A DNA stretch of 64,000 nt from Qipengyuania sp. ABI-127-1 (GTDB lineage Bacteria; Pseudomonadota; Alphaproteobacteria; Sphingomonadales; Sphingomonadaceae): NCBI GenBank assembly GCA_022953095.1, contig JALJCR010000002.1, forward strand, positions 434,001 through 498,000, in the 5' to 3' direction. Numbering within the stretch: position 1 is the first letter of the stretch; each line of letters begins with the position of its first letter. A model generated the notes under the pieces. The model had not been told where the DNA came from. It was given only the letters and a program-made list of their open reading frames with translations, and ran no database searches. Shown here one piece after another: positions 42,569 to 52,158 of the stretch. Made by a program: the position numbers and the translations under genes.

Positions 42569-43411
42569 ATGTTACTCGAACTTGCGCGCGTCCATCGCCG
42601 ACGCCTCTTCTCTGCCTATTGTCTTACGGCCAGCGGCATGATTGCCGCGCTGCTCTATCCATTGGCAACTGGCTTCGCCATCGACGGCGTGTTGGCCGGT
42701 GAGTACGAAGCGGTGCTGTGGCTTGTGGGCTGCCATACCGCACAGCTAATTCTGACGGTTGCGTCCAAGCGATACGACACCCGCGTATTCACGAGGGTCT
42801 ATAGCGGGCTGGCTGCGAGCGTTGTTGCCCGGTCTCGCGCTGACGGGCTTGAGCCAGCCCGCGTTGCCGCACGCGTAGCGCTTTCCCGCGAGTACACGGT
42901 CTTTCTGGAAGAAGACGTGCCTCGGATACTCTATGCCTTCATAGCCTTGACCGTTTCGTTGTCCGCACTTGTGTTCCTGGAACCATTGCTCGCTCTTGCC
43001 TGCCTAGCGCTTGGCGTTCCGCTGCTTCTTGTAGGCGGTTGGTTGGGACGAAGGTCCGGTGTTCTGAACATAGGTCTGAACAACCGCCTTGAAAACGAGG
43101 TGAGGCTGCTTTCGAATGGCAATGAAAACCGGGTCCGGCGTCACTTCGAGGCATTGGCTGGCTGGCGGATCAAGCTTTCAGATGCTGAGGCCACCGCTTT
43201 CAGCCTAATGGAAATGCTCGTTATCGTTCTCTTCGTCGTCGCTCTCTGGCAGGTGGGCACTGCTCAGGAAAAGCCGCAAGCGGGCGATGTCTTCGCGATG
43301 TTCTCATATCTTTGGCGTTTTGTCGAAAGCCTCGATCAGGCACCGATCCTTATCCAGAAATCCGCGAAGCTCAGAGATTTGGATCGACGCCTTGCATCAG
43401 CTACCGCCTAA
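42569..43411 (+). CDS. Solitary ABC-transporter membrane domain
   Basis: A 280-residue protein with about six hydrophobic helices and the layout of an ABC exporter membrane domain: AYCLTASGMIAALLYPLATG, IAFIALTVSLSALVFL-like segments, and a family loop GRRSGVLNIGLNNRLENEVR. The usual fused ATP-binding domain is missing and no ATPase gene is adjacent, so it either pairs with a distant ATPase or is a repurposed membrane protein. It lies between two att-like copies and may belong to a small separate cassette. Substrate unknown. Confidence 0.72.
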   Translation: MLLELARVHRRRLFSAYCLTASGMIAALLYPLATGFAIDGVLAGEYEAVLWLVGCHTAQLILTVASKRYDTRVFTRVYSGLAASVVARSRADGLEPARVAARVALSREYTVFLEEDVPRILYAFIALTVSLSALVFLEPLLALACLALGVPLLLVGGWLGRRSGVLNIGLNNRLENEVRLLSNGNENRVRRHFEALAGWRIKLSDAEATAFSLMEMLVIVLFVVALWQVGTAQEKPQAGDVFAMFSYLWRFVESLDQAPILIQKSAKLRDLDRRLASATA

Positions 43412-43591
43412 TTGCGAATTCTCGATGCTGGTCCGAAAATTGGCGCAATTGCCCAAAAGCCGATAGTCAGAAAACCACCCATCTGGCGACGCTTTCACGG
43501 AACTAGCAATGCGCCAGGAGCGGACGGCCTGCTAACGACCCGATTGTGGACGTCAATCGCGGTTTGAGAACAGCCCGAAAGCAGTCGAACC

Positions 43592-44218
43592 TCAGCGAGT
43601 CGGAGATTGATCCAGCAAGCTGCTGCGGCGGACTATGGATTTCTTATCGAGTAGCGCGCCTGGCGCGATGACTGCGTTTGCTCCGACTTTCGCATCGTCG
43701 CCAATAAGCGCACCGAACTTCTCAACGCCGGTCTCAATGACTTGACCATCCGATTGGATACGTATCAGCTTGTCTTCGAGTTCGTTTCGATAATTTGCAA
43801 TGACTGCACCAGCCTCGATGTTGGCCCTCGAACCAATGATTGAATCACCGACAAAGCTGAGGTGCGCAACCTTCGATCCTGAAAACATGAAAGTCGTCTT
43901 CAATTCGCAAGAAGGCCCTACGGTACAATCGTTTCCAAGAAAGACACCGCCGCGCAGGTAAGCATTTGCAGCAACGAGAGATCTTGGTCCGATTATGGCA
44001 GGGCCTTTGATAACAGCACCATCTTCGACCGTAGCCGTCACGTGGACAGCAATCGTGCCGGAGACTTCGTATTCTTCGTCCAATTGAGCGAGCTGCTCGA
44101 TGATGCAGCGTTCCGCTCGCTGGGTCGCTTCCCACGGAATCGTTGTTATCGAACCAAAGAGGGATGAGGACCAGTCATCTATGAAGGATGATATGGTCGG
44201 GCCATGTTGGATTTGCAT
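43592..44218 (-). CDS. Left-handed beta-helix (LpxA/GlmU-like) protein
   Basis: A 208-residue protein with a hexapeptide-repeat beta-helix over most of its length: VHVTATVEDGAVIKGPAIIG, GGVFLGNDCTVGPSCELK, VGDSIIGSRANIEAGAVIAN and ALIGDDAKVGANAVIAPGAL. It resembles the C-terminal part of GlmU-type proteins, which bind acetyl-CoA or act as sugar acyltransferases. No nucleotidyltransferase domain is present. The ATG at 44218 is taken because upstream sequence in the frame is unlike the family. Reaction unknown. Confidence 0.75.
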   Translation of the reverse strand: MQIQHGPTISSFIDDWSSSLFGSITTIPWEATQRAERCIIEQLAQLDEEYEVSGTIAVHVTATVEDGAVIKGPAIIGPRSLVAANAYLRGGVFLGNDCTVGPSCELKTTFMFSGSKVAHLSFVGDSIIGSRANIEAGAVIANYRNELEDKLIRIQSDGQVIETGVEKFGALIGDDAKVGANAVIAPGALLDKKSIVRRSSLLDQSPTR

Positions 44219-44652
44219 CGTCACCGGATGGCGAACCGCAGCATCTTGGTCAATGTCGGCTTTTGCAACCACTGCGCAGCAACCGGACAGTCGCAAAACC
44301 ACCCCAAATTGGACATTCTCGTTCGCCAAAATAGGCTCTGAAAGCGGCCGAAAATGATCGCATTTTAGGTTAGGCAATAAGCCCTAAATGCCGCAGAACT
44401 CCGTGGGTCAGAATGGCTAGGTTTACCAACGCAAGTACCTGAAAAATAACAGATAGCGTATACCAGCCCTGTCACCACCGCCCTTCAAAAAAACCCTGTG
44501 ATTTGAAGGATGTTCGCCCTTCGCTCGGTTTCCACCTGCGCAAGTTGCTCAGAATTTCGTCGCTCGCGCAGGATACAGTGACCTCGCTAGTTGGGGGCTC
44601 GTCGCACATTCCTGGATGCTGAATGGTTTCACGGCAGACAGCTCCCGTCTCG
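44219..44652. other. Non-coding stretch with the second att-like copy
   Basis: Holds the tRNA-end-like sequence at 44463-44479 and, after it, a block (about 44480-44590) similar to that after 42107, including TTCGCC and TTTCCACCT. No gene is seen. This may be the true right end of a composite island. Confidence 0.5.
44463..44479 (+). repeat. Second degenerate att-like copy
   Basis: CCAGCCCTGTCACCACC matches the tRNA-Tyr 3' end CCAGCCCTGTCCACCACC with one base missing. Its downstream flank resembles that of the 42082 copy, suggesting tandem integration events. Confidence 0.5.
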
Positions 44653-45546
44653 CTATTCTGCCTCGAGCGATTGCCAGATACGCTGCACGGTCGGGCGCTT
44701 ATTGTGGCGCGAGCAGAAAATCATGATCTCGAGTTCTGCCGTATGGTCCTGAGAGATCGGCTCGAGTGTCGTTTCGCTGCGAATGTGCTGCGCGATCGAT
44801 TCGGGAAGCCAGGCTATGCCGAGGCCTTCGCGCGCAGCCGTGGCTAGGCTTTCGGCTAGCGTAGCCCGGTAGACGGTCCGCAATCGCCGCTCAAACTCGG
44901 CATTGCTGATCACGTTTCGCAGCACGCGCGACATGATCGACGTCGGACCATATTCCAGAAGAGGTATCGGCTCGTCGTTGCCGGGTTCGAGAATGCCGGT
45001 GTACTTCGCCGGGTTGCCATAGGGCAAGACGCGATCGCGCGAGATGACCAGCCGCGGATAGTCGTCGACATCGACGTCGAAGGGAATGGCCGCGTGATTG
45101 TAGCAGATGAAAAAGTCGCACGTGCCGTTGCGCAAGGCGTAGAGATACTCCTCGATGGTGCGCGTTTCCGGAACGACGGCTGCTTCGAAGGGGGAGACCT
45201 TGCGGTGAAGCTCCGCCACCAGGCGTGGAAGGAAGTTCAGCGCCAGCGTGTGCAGGCAGGCGATCGTTATGCCGCGCTCGCTGATACGGGCATAATTGGC
45301 TGCCGCAGCCTGCGCCTCGCTCGCCTGTTTTATGATCGCGCTTGCGCTGCTCATGAATTCGGTTCCGGCGGCAGTCAGGCGGATCGGATGCTCGGTCCGG
45401 TCGACCAGTTCCGCACCCGCCCAGGCCTCGAGGGCCTTAATGCGCCGACTGAGCGCTGATTGGGTAACGTAGCGTGCTTCCGCAGCTCTGGCGAAGTGGC
45501 CAAGTCGCGCCACCGCAGCCAGGTCTTCCAACCATTTTAGCTCCAA
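44653..45546 (-). CDS. LysR-family transcriptional regulator
   Basis: A 297-residue LysR regulator. The N-terminal HTH (LEDLAAVARLGHFARAAEARYVTQSALSRRIKALE region) is followed by a linker and an effector-binding domain from about residue 92. It is divergent from the S9 peptidase gene with 132 bases between, the usual position for a LysR protein that controls the divergent gene with a co-inducer. The inducer may be a peptide or amino acid given the neighbours, which is inference. Confidence 0.9.
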   Translation of the reverse strand: MELKWLEDLAAVARLGHFARAAEARYVTQSALSRRIKALEAWAGAELVDRTEHPIRLTAAGTEFMSSASAIIKQASEAQAAAANYARISERGITIACLHTLALNFLPRLVAELHRKVSPFEAAVVPETRTIEEYLYALRNGTCDFFICYNHAAIPFDVDVDDYPRLVISRDRVLPYGNPAKYTGILEPGNDEPIPLLEYGPTSIMSRVLRNVISNAEFERRLRTVYRATLAESLATAAREGLGIAWLPESIAQHIRSETTLEPISQDHTAELEIMIFCSRHNKRPTVQRIWQSLEAE

Positions 45547-45678
45547 AGCCCTTGCCTTTCATAATCTTGCATTTTTGGCATTGAAGGTAACGAAATCGGA
45601 ACTGGAAGTCGATTTCAATTTGCTGCCTCGTTCAGACCGGATCGGCGGATTAGCGCCGCACCCAAACGGAGGGGGCAA

Positions 45679-47751
45679 ATGGGGAAATTTTCGTCAATTC
45701 GCGGCTCGTTGACGGTCCTTTCGATGTCGGCGATGGCCATGTCGTTTCAGACCTACGCTCAGGACGCGACGCAGGGCGACAACAGTCTGGATCCGGTCGA
45801 ATTCCTGGAACTGCCACGCGTGGCGAGCGTATCGGCGTCACACGACGGCCGCTATCTGAGCTATGTCCTCTCGGCGCCCGACTGGGCCGAGGACGAGACG
45901 GTCGAGACGCTCCGAATCCTGCGCTGCGGAGATGACGGATGTGCCGGGATGGCGCTGAACAATCTGCCCGAAAGCCCTGAGACCGAAGCGATTTGGCGCC
46001 CCCGATCGCATCAATTCGTCGTCGTTGCCGAAGTGGAGGAGGAGGGTGGTGACCAAATCCACCTCTTCGACCCGGAAACGGGCGGAGCATCGCAGGTCAC
46101 CAATCATCCAGGTGGTGTCCGTCAGGTGAGCTGGCTACCCGACGGGAGCGCGCTGATCTACGAAAGCGATGCCGAGGCCGATGACGACGCGGCAAACGAA
46201 TGGCGCATCGAACCGTTCGGGAGCGCCGATGCCGACGCGCTCTACCGGATCGACATGACGAGCGGGGAAACCAGCGTGATATTCGCGAGCGCTGGCCTGA
46301 TCGAGGGCTATTCGTTTTCCGAAAATGGCCGCTACCTGATCGTGCGCCAACGGTTCGACCCTGTTGCGGAAGACCGCGATGCGGCCGAACTTTGGCGGAT
46401 CGACTTGCGCAGCGGCGAATCGCGCCAGCTTACCGAAAACCGTGTCCGGGAAAATGGCGCCCGTCTCGCACCCGATGGCGAGACGTTCGCTTACATCGCC
46501 TCCGTCAATGCGGGGGGAGAGCCCTATTACGAAGACAACCTGTTTGTGCAGGCGGTTGGCGAGGAGGCGCCTCGTCTGCTGTTTCCGCATGAGCGACTAG
46601 AGGTGGAGGCCTTCGCATGGGACCGCTCGGGGGACTCGATTTGGGTGGTCGGCAACAGCGGATTGCGTTCGCAGCTCTATCGCGTAAGCCTGAGGGGGGG
46701 CGCGCTGACTCAAGTAACCTTCGGCGATCACTCGCTGAGCGATTGGACCTATGACTCGGAGAGTGGGCGGCATTTCGGGCGCTTCGCCAACGAGCACAGC
46801 CCGGGTGAAATCCATGAGATCGACCCGAGGACAGGCGCCTTGCGGCAAAGGTCGGCAATCTACTCGACTGCGCTCAGTGGGTTGACGCTACCCAAACAGC
46901 GGGCGTTCACGTGGTCGGCGGCCGACGGACAAAAGCTCGAGGGACTGTTGGTGTATCCGGTCGGATACCAAGCGGGCCAACGCTATCCCCTGGTGACGAT
47001 CACTCATGGCGGCCCGCGCTCTTCGGCGCAGTTCGGAAGCTGGAATGCATCGCGTTATGTGCCGGTGCTCGCCGGGCAAGGTTACGCCGTTTTCCTGCCC
47101 AACCATAGGGGCGGCACTGGCTATGGCGATGCATTCATGCGTGCAATGGTCGGGAATTACTTCCGCAATGCGCATACCGATGTGCTGAGCGGAGTGGACA
47201 CATTGGTCGCGAACGGGATCGCGGACCCGGACCGCCTGATCAAAATGGGCTGGAGTGCGGGCGGTCACATGACCAACCGGCTGATCACCATGACCAACCG
47301 CTTCGTGGCGGCATCGTCCGGTGCCGGCGTTGCCGACTGGGTTTCGTTGTTCGGTGAGAGCGACCGCAGGTCGGGCAGGATACCCTGGTTCGGCGGGACT
47401 CCCTGGCAGGAGAACGCCCCGTTGCAATCCTACCGTTCGCAATCGCCGGTGTTCGACGCCTGGAAAGTCCGCACGCCGACATTGTTCTGGAGCGGCGGAG
47501 ATGACGAGCGCGTACCCCCTACTCAGGCGATACTGATGTTTCGTGCAGTGCGTGACACGGGAACACCGACTGCGCTCTATCTGGGTAAGGGCGAACCGCA
47601 CAATTTCCGGCGACCGTCGCATAAGCTGTTCAAGATTAATCGCGAACTTGCGTGGTATGCGGAGCATCTTGGACGGGACGCCTACGAAGCGGACCTTCCG
47701 GCAATCGATCCCCGCACCGAAGACAGCGGCGGCGATGGGACCGCGCCATGA
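45679..47751 (+). CDS. Exported S9-family prolyl oligopeptidase-like peptidase
   Basis: A 690-residue serine peptidase with a signal peptide (to about YAQ-D, residue 27). A seven-bladed beta-propeller (about 40-390) precedes the alpha/beta-hydrolase domain with S526 in GWSAGG, an aspartate in GGDDERVP (about 608-609) and H641 in GEPHNF, a complete triad. S9 enzymes cleave small peptides, often dipeptidyl or acyl-aminoacyl, and some sphingomonad members hydrolyse lasso-peptide isopeptide bonds; no lasso genes are seen here. It overlaps the next small gene by four bases and leads a locus with an S51-like peptidase and a TonB receptor. Confidence 0.9.
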   Translation: MGKFSSIRGSLTVLSMSAMAMSFQTYAQDATQGDNSLDPVEFLELPRVASVSASHDGRYLSYVLSAPDWAEDETVETLRILRCGDDGCAGMALNNLPESPETEAIWRPRSHQFVVVAEVEEEGGDQIHLFDPETGGASQVTNHPGGVRQVSWLPDGSALIYESDAEADDDAANEWRIEPFGSADADALYRIDMTSGETSVIFASAGLIEGYSFSENGRYLIVRQRFDPVAEDRDAAELWRIDLRSGESRQLTENRVRENGARLAPDGETFAYIASVNAGGEPYYEDNLFVQAVGEEAPRLLFPHERLEVEAFAWDRSGDSIWVVGNSGLRSQLYRVSLRGGALTQVTFGDHSLSDWTYDSESGRHFGRFANEHSPGEIHEIDPRTGALRQRSAIYSTALSGLTLPKQRAFTWSAADGQKLEGLLVYPVGYQAGQRYPLVTITHGGPRSSAQFGSWNASRYVPVLAGQGYAVFLPNHRGGTGYGDAFMRAMVGNYFRNAHTDVLSGVDTLVANGIADPDRLIKMGWSAGGHMTNRLITMTNRFVAASSGAGVADWVSLFGESDRRSGRIPWFGGTPWQENAPLQSYRSQSPVFDAWKVRTPTLFWSGGDDERVPPTQAILMFRAVRDTGTPTALYLGKGEPHNFRRPSHKLFKINRELAWYAEHLGRDAYEADLPAIDPRTEDSGGDGTAP

Positions 47752-47909
47752 TAGCTGACTACAGCGTGATCCTCGGCCTTGGGCAGAGGGCGCTCATCAT
47801 GGTGTTCTTCACCGCCACGGTCGGTGTCATGCGGGTGGTGCTTGGCTATGCCTTGGGTACCTACGCGGCGATCCTGACAGCCGAGTTGATGGGCATGATC
47901 GGCGGATAG
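47748..47909 (+). CDS. 53-residue membrane protein in the peptidase locus
   Basis: One or two hydrophobic helices (LGQRALIMVFFTATVGVMRVV; GTYAAILTAELMGMIGG). Its ATG overlaps the stop of the S9 peptidase gene (ATGA) and 14 bases separate it from the next gene, so it is part of the operon. Too short to assign to a family; may be a membrane anchor or small transporter-associated peptide. Confidence 0.6.
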   Translation: MIADYSVILGLGQRALIMVFFTATVGVMRVVLGYALGTYAAILTAELMGMIGG

Positions 47910-47923
47910 GCTGACGAATCATT

Positions 47924-48652
47924 ATGCAGAAACGCAAACAGATCCTGGCGATGAGCAACTCGTCCGCGTTCTTTGTGGAACCGCCGGATACACCCTGTCT
48001 TGCCCGCTATCTCGTCGGGCTAACAGGCAAGGAACGCCCGGTCATCGTCCATGTCGGCGCGGCGAACGGCGACTCATCGGAAAAGGTCAGCAAATTTTGC
48101 GACCTTGGCAGGCGCGCCGGTTTCGACCCACGCCATCTCAATCTTTTCGCGCTGGAGGACGACAATCCAGACACGTTCTTCAAAGGCGTAGATGCAGTAT
48201 ACGTCGATGGCGGTTCGACACGGAATCTCCGCACGTTGCTTCGCGAATGGTCTGCCGACGACGCATTGAGGCGCGCTTATGAAAGGGGGGTAGTGCTGTC
48301 GGGGGCAAGTGCGGGCGCGAACATCATGTTCGAATGGGGAATGACGGACTCGGTCAAAACACGGATCGAAGCGATACGCGGGATGGGCCTGCTCAAGGGA
48401 ACGATCTCGGTCCATTCCGACGCGCGCAGCGATCGCGGCGAGGCGCTCGAAAGGCACCTCCGCGGCGCGGATGCGACCTATCCGGCCTATGCCCTCGAAG
48501 ACGGCACGGCGCTGCATTTCGAGGATAACGCTTTTGCGCGGGCGCTAGCCATAAAAACCGGCGCCCGCGTGTCGATCGACGAATATGGTAACGGCGCCAC
48601 GCCCGCACAGGTCGAAGACCTGTCGCTTATCAGTGCTGCAGACATATTATGA
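47924..48652 (+). CDS. S51-family peptidase-like protein (cyanophycinase/PepE-like)
   Basis: A 242-residue class I glutamine-amidotransferase-like protein of the S51 family. The nucleophile S129 lies in SGASAGAN, with H164 in VHSDAR as a plausible second member of the triad. Family enzymes are aspartyl dipeptidases (PepE) or cyanophycinases that cleave cyanophycin or beta-Asp-containing peptides. No signal peptide is visible, so it probably acts in the cytoplasm. It is in an operon with a periplasmic S9 peptidase and beside a TonB receptor, consistent with uptake and digestion of peptides. Substrate is not settled. Confidence 0.82.
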   Translation: MQKRKQILAMSNSSAFFVEPPDTPCLARYLVGLTGKERPVIVHVGAANGDSSEKVSKFCDLGRRAGFDPRHLNLFALEDDNPDTFFKGVDAVYVDGGSTRNLRTLLREWSADDALRRAYERGVVLSGASAGANIMFEWGMTDSVKTRIEAIRGMGLLKGTISVHSDARSDRGEALERHLRGADATYPAYALEDGTALHFEDNAFARALAIKTGARVSIDEYGNGATPAQVEDLSLISAADIL

Positions 48653-48864
48653 CAAATTTGTCGCAGGTAACGTATTTTCACCCACTCCTAGCCGCATTGC
48701 CGGGATATTATCTTTCAATTTGAGTGTCTTGCGTTTCCTGCATCACCTTCCGCTTTTTCGGAATTAGATGAGGTTCAGGGTTTTGGTCAGTCTTGTTCGG
48801 ACGGAACCAGCGACGGGTTCCGTTCGGGGCTGGCCAATGAATGTCGGACAGGGAGTATAGTAAG

Positions 48865-51800
48865 ATGAAACGATCGCATACGGTAGCTGTAAGCACATCG
48901 GCGCTTGCGCTCGCATTGTGCATGGGTGGGCAGGCTTCGGCGCAGGACGCCACGGTGGTCACCGATCAGTCGACGCTCGCGACGGATCCAACGCAGAACA
49001 GGATCGTCGTCACCGGCAGTCGTATCGAACGCACGATCGAAGAAAGCGCCGTGCCGATCCAGGTGCTCGGCGCCCAGGATCTGGACGAGTCCGGCACCAC
49101 CGACCTTGCCGAAGCTGTGCTGCAACTGCCCGGCGTCTCTGAATCGATTTCGCCGCAGAGCTCCAACAATCTGATCCAGACGAGTGGTCTGTCGACGATC
49201 AGCCTGCGACGCCTTGGGGACGATCGCACCCTCGTCCTCATCAACGGCAAGCGCGCCGTCTCGAACTCGGGCAATTCGGATCGCGTCAGCCTCTCGACGC
49301 TTCCGGCCGGCTTTGTAAAACGTACCGAGGTGCTTACCGGCGGGATGTCGGCAGTCTACGGCTCCGACGCGATCGCGGGTGTGGCGAACTTTATCCTGGA
49401 GGACAATTTCTCCGGCCTGCAGATCGATGGACGTTTCTCGACCCCTGATGCGAGCGGTGGCGAGGAATTCCGGATTAATGGCCTCGCCGGCACGGAATTC
49501 GCCGATGGCAGGGGTTACGTCCTGTTCGGTGTTGAATATCGGACGGAGAACGAAGTCGCCGCCGACAGCACGCGGCCGCTGACGGTCGCCGCTCTCGAGT
49601 TCGACGACCCGATCCCGTCGACCGGAAGTGACGGTTGGACCGACGAAATCAATTATCCCGGCTGTTTCGGAGTTGACACCGACCGCCATTGCCTGCTGCC
49701 AAGCTTCAGTAGCTCCACCCCCGGCGGCGTGTTCGAAGGTGATGCCTGGTTCGTCGACGGGCAGTGGTTTAACGACCTATCGCTGCGCCCATCGAACCGG
49801 CCGGCTGGTTCGGATTTCTACACCGATTTCGATGGCTGGAACTTCCGTCCGGGACGGTCCAATTTGCCGGAACGTGAGATACTCAATCTGGCGCTGACTA
49901 CCTCGTTCGATTTCTCCGAGGCTGCGGCATTTTCGTTTACGGCCGCTTATTCGGACGTGGATACGACCTATTACACGGGCTACGAAACGCTCAACAATGG
50001 TGACACGCTGGGCGATGGGACAACGATCGGCAATATGGCGTCGGACCACCCGTTTATTCCGCCAGAAGTGGAGGAAACCCGCAGCGGGTCGGTTAGCTTC
50101 AACCGGCGCCTGATCGAGCTGGGCGAGCAGGCGCGCATCAACGACCGGCAAACGATCCGCCTAATTGCCGATGTCAGCGGAGACCTGAGCGACAACCTGA
50201 AGTACGAAATCTTCGGTACCTACGGGCGTTTCGATCAGAAGCAGAACAATCCAAACGAGTATAATTTTCAGAAAGCGCGCTTCGCGCTCGACATCGAGCC
50301 CGACGGTTCAGGTGGTTTCCGTTGTGCCGATGCGGCCGCCCGTGCCGACGGCTGCGTCCCGCTCAACATCTTCGGTGAAGGCACGATCAGCGACGCCGCT
50401 GCAGATTACATTCGCTACAACGGTTACGGGGAACAGACCCGCAAGCAGTACACGGCGGGCGGCTTCATCTCCGGGACGCTGTTCGAAATGCCCGCCGGCG
50501 ACGTCAAGTTCGCCGCGGGTGTGGAATGGCGCCGCGAAAGTCAGACCACCGACGGCGATCCCGACGGCGATCTTTTCGTCGGCGCCAACGGTGTGCGCGA
50601 TCTCAATGACGGCGCCACGCGCGATACCCCGAACTTCGCGCCCGATACCGACTTCGACGTCACGTCGCTGGCGACCTTCCCGAGCGTATCGGCAAGCTAT
50701 GAGGTCGTGGAGGCCTATGCCGAACTCGACATTCCGGTATTCGATGGCTTCAATGTCCAGATTGCCGGGCGCATCGGGGATTACAACACGGTTGGCACGA
50801 TCCTGAGCTACAATGCCGGGGCGGTCTGGCAAGTCAGCGACGACTTCGGCCTGCGTGCGCAATATTCGCGTTCGCAGCGTGCGCCCAACCTAACGGAGAT
50901 CTTCTCGCCTCCGCGGCCGGATGCGGACGGGTTGTCCGATCCATGTGAAGGACTGCTGCCCGACGGGTCGGGCATCACCGGCATTGTCGGCGACGGCGCC
51001 GAGAACGCTGATTTGGCTGTAGTAGCAGCAAACTGCCTGACCGAACCGGGTATTCAGGCATTCTTTGCCGATCCGGACAATGCCGGTGATCCTTTTACCG
51101 ACAACCAAACCGGCACCCAGGGGCCGAATGCGGGCAATCCGAACGTGCAGGAAGAAACTGCCGACACGATCACGGCAGGCTTTGCGTTCACGCCTTCGTT
51201 CATTCCCGGGCTGACGATTGTGGCCGATTACTATCGGATCAAGATCAAGGACGCGATCACTTCCATCTCGACGCAGAACACGGTTTCGCTGTGTTATTCG
51301 GCCTCCGATTTTCCCAACAACAAATTCTGCGACGTCATCACTCGCGATGGGGTTGGGGCGATTACGGAGGTGATCAACTTCCAAGAGAATCTGGATACCG
51401 AAGTGGTCTCCGGCATCGATGCGCAGGTCCTTTATCGCGTGGATCCGGAATTCATTCCGGGCCGGTTCGATCTCGACTTCCGCTACACGCACTATTTCGA
51501 GCAGGAAGTGTCCTTCGAAGGGATCGGTGGGCAGACGATCACATCGTCGCCCCTGGGCGAGATCGGTTCGGGCAAGGACGAGTTCCGGCTCCGTCTCGGC
51601 TATCGCAATGGCGGCTTCCGGTTCAGCTACACGATGACTTTCCTCGGCGGCGGGGTCGACGATATCGCGCAGAACGCCAATCCGACGGATGATCGCTACT
51701 TCAAGGTCGGCAATCAGGACTTCCACCGGATCTACATGGCCTACGACTTCGGCAAGGACGACAGGTTCCGCATTTATGGCGGGGTCAACAACCTCTTCGA

Positions 51801-51918
51801 CGATTTCGGCGCATTTGTCCCGACCGGGGCGAATTACGGGTCCAGCTACAATCTCTCGAACAGCCTTGCCGATGTTCTGGGCCGCGAATTTTACGTGGGT
51901 GCGCGAGTCCGGTTCTGA
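48865..51918 (+). CDS. TonB-dependent outer-membrane receptor
   Basis: A receptor of 1017 residues with signal peptide (to about GQASAQ-D, residue 27), a TonB box-like RIVVTGSRIERT, a plug domain (about 45-165, with LINGKRAV and YGSDAIAGV) and a long 22-stranded barrel ending with the outer-membrane C-terminal phenylalanine (GARVRF). Cysteines and long acidic extracellular loops are present. ATG 48865 starts the signal; an ATG at 48841 would add eight residues. Following two peptidase genes, it probably imports peptides rather than siderophores, which is inference. Confidence 0.92.
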   Translation: MKRSHTVAVSTSALALALCMGGQASAQDATVVTDQSTLATDPTQNRIVVTGSRIERTIEESAVPIQVLGAQDLDESGTTDLAEAVLQLPGVSESISPQSSNNLIQTSGLSTISLRRLGDDRTLVLINGKRAVSNSGNSDRVSLSTLPAGFVKRTEVLTGGMSAVYGSDAIAGVANFILEDNFSGLQIDGRFSTPDASGGEEFRINGLAGTEFADGRGYVLFGVEYRTENEVAADSTRPLTVAALEFDDPIPSTGSDGWTDEINYPGCFGVDTDRHCLLPSFSSSTPGGVFEGDAWFVDGQWFNDLSLRPSNRPAGSDFYTDFDGWNFRPGRSNLPEREILNLALTTSFDFSEAAAFSFTAAYSDVDTTYYTGYETLNNGDTLGDGTTIGNMASDHPFIPPEVEETRSGSVSFNRRLIELGEQARINDRQTIRLIADVSGDLSDNLKYEIFGTYGRFDQKQNNPNEYNFQKARFALDIEPDGSGGFRCADAAARADGCVPLNIFGEGTISDAAADYIRYNGYGEQTRKQYTAGGFISGTLFEMPAGDVKFAAGVEWRRESQTTDGDPDGDLFVGANGVRDLNDGATRDTPNFAPDTDFDVTSLATFPSVSASYEVVEAYAELDIPVFDGFNVQIAGRIGDYNTVGTILSYNAGAVWQVSDDFGLRAQYSRSQRAPNLTEIFSPPRPDADGLSDPCEGLLPDGSGITGIVGDGAENADLAVVAANCLTEPGIQAFFADPDNAGDPFTDNQTGTQGPNAGNPNVQEETADTITAGFAFTPSFIPGLTIVADYYRIKIKDAITSISTQNTVSLCYSASDFPNNKFCDVITRDGVGAITEVINFQENLDTEVVSGIDAQVLYRVDPEFIPGRFDLDFRYTHYFEQEVSFEGIGGQTITSSPLGEIGSGKDEFRLRLGYRNGGFRFSYTMTFLGGGVDDIAQNANPTDDRYFKVGNQDFHRIYMAYDFGKDDRFRIYGGVNNLFDDFGAFVPTGANYGSSYNLSNSLADVLGREFYVGARVRF

Positions 51919-52158
51919 GGCTTCTTGGCGTTTCTTTCCTGTGCGCTCCGTCGGTGTCGAGTCGGCGGGGCGTTTTCTTCTTCAACGTTCGCGCAGATAG
52001 GAAAATGTCGGTGCGGGCGTCGATGCGGATCGGAACCGGAATTCGCCATTTCGGATTGAAATTGAGGGGGATGCGGTGCCCTGCGGCAGGACGGTAGCAT
52101 TCCGGGTATCCCGTTCGTCTCCGACCACCTTCGCATTTCCAGCGTGGCGAGACCGGGC

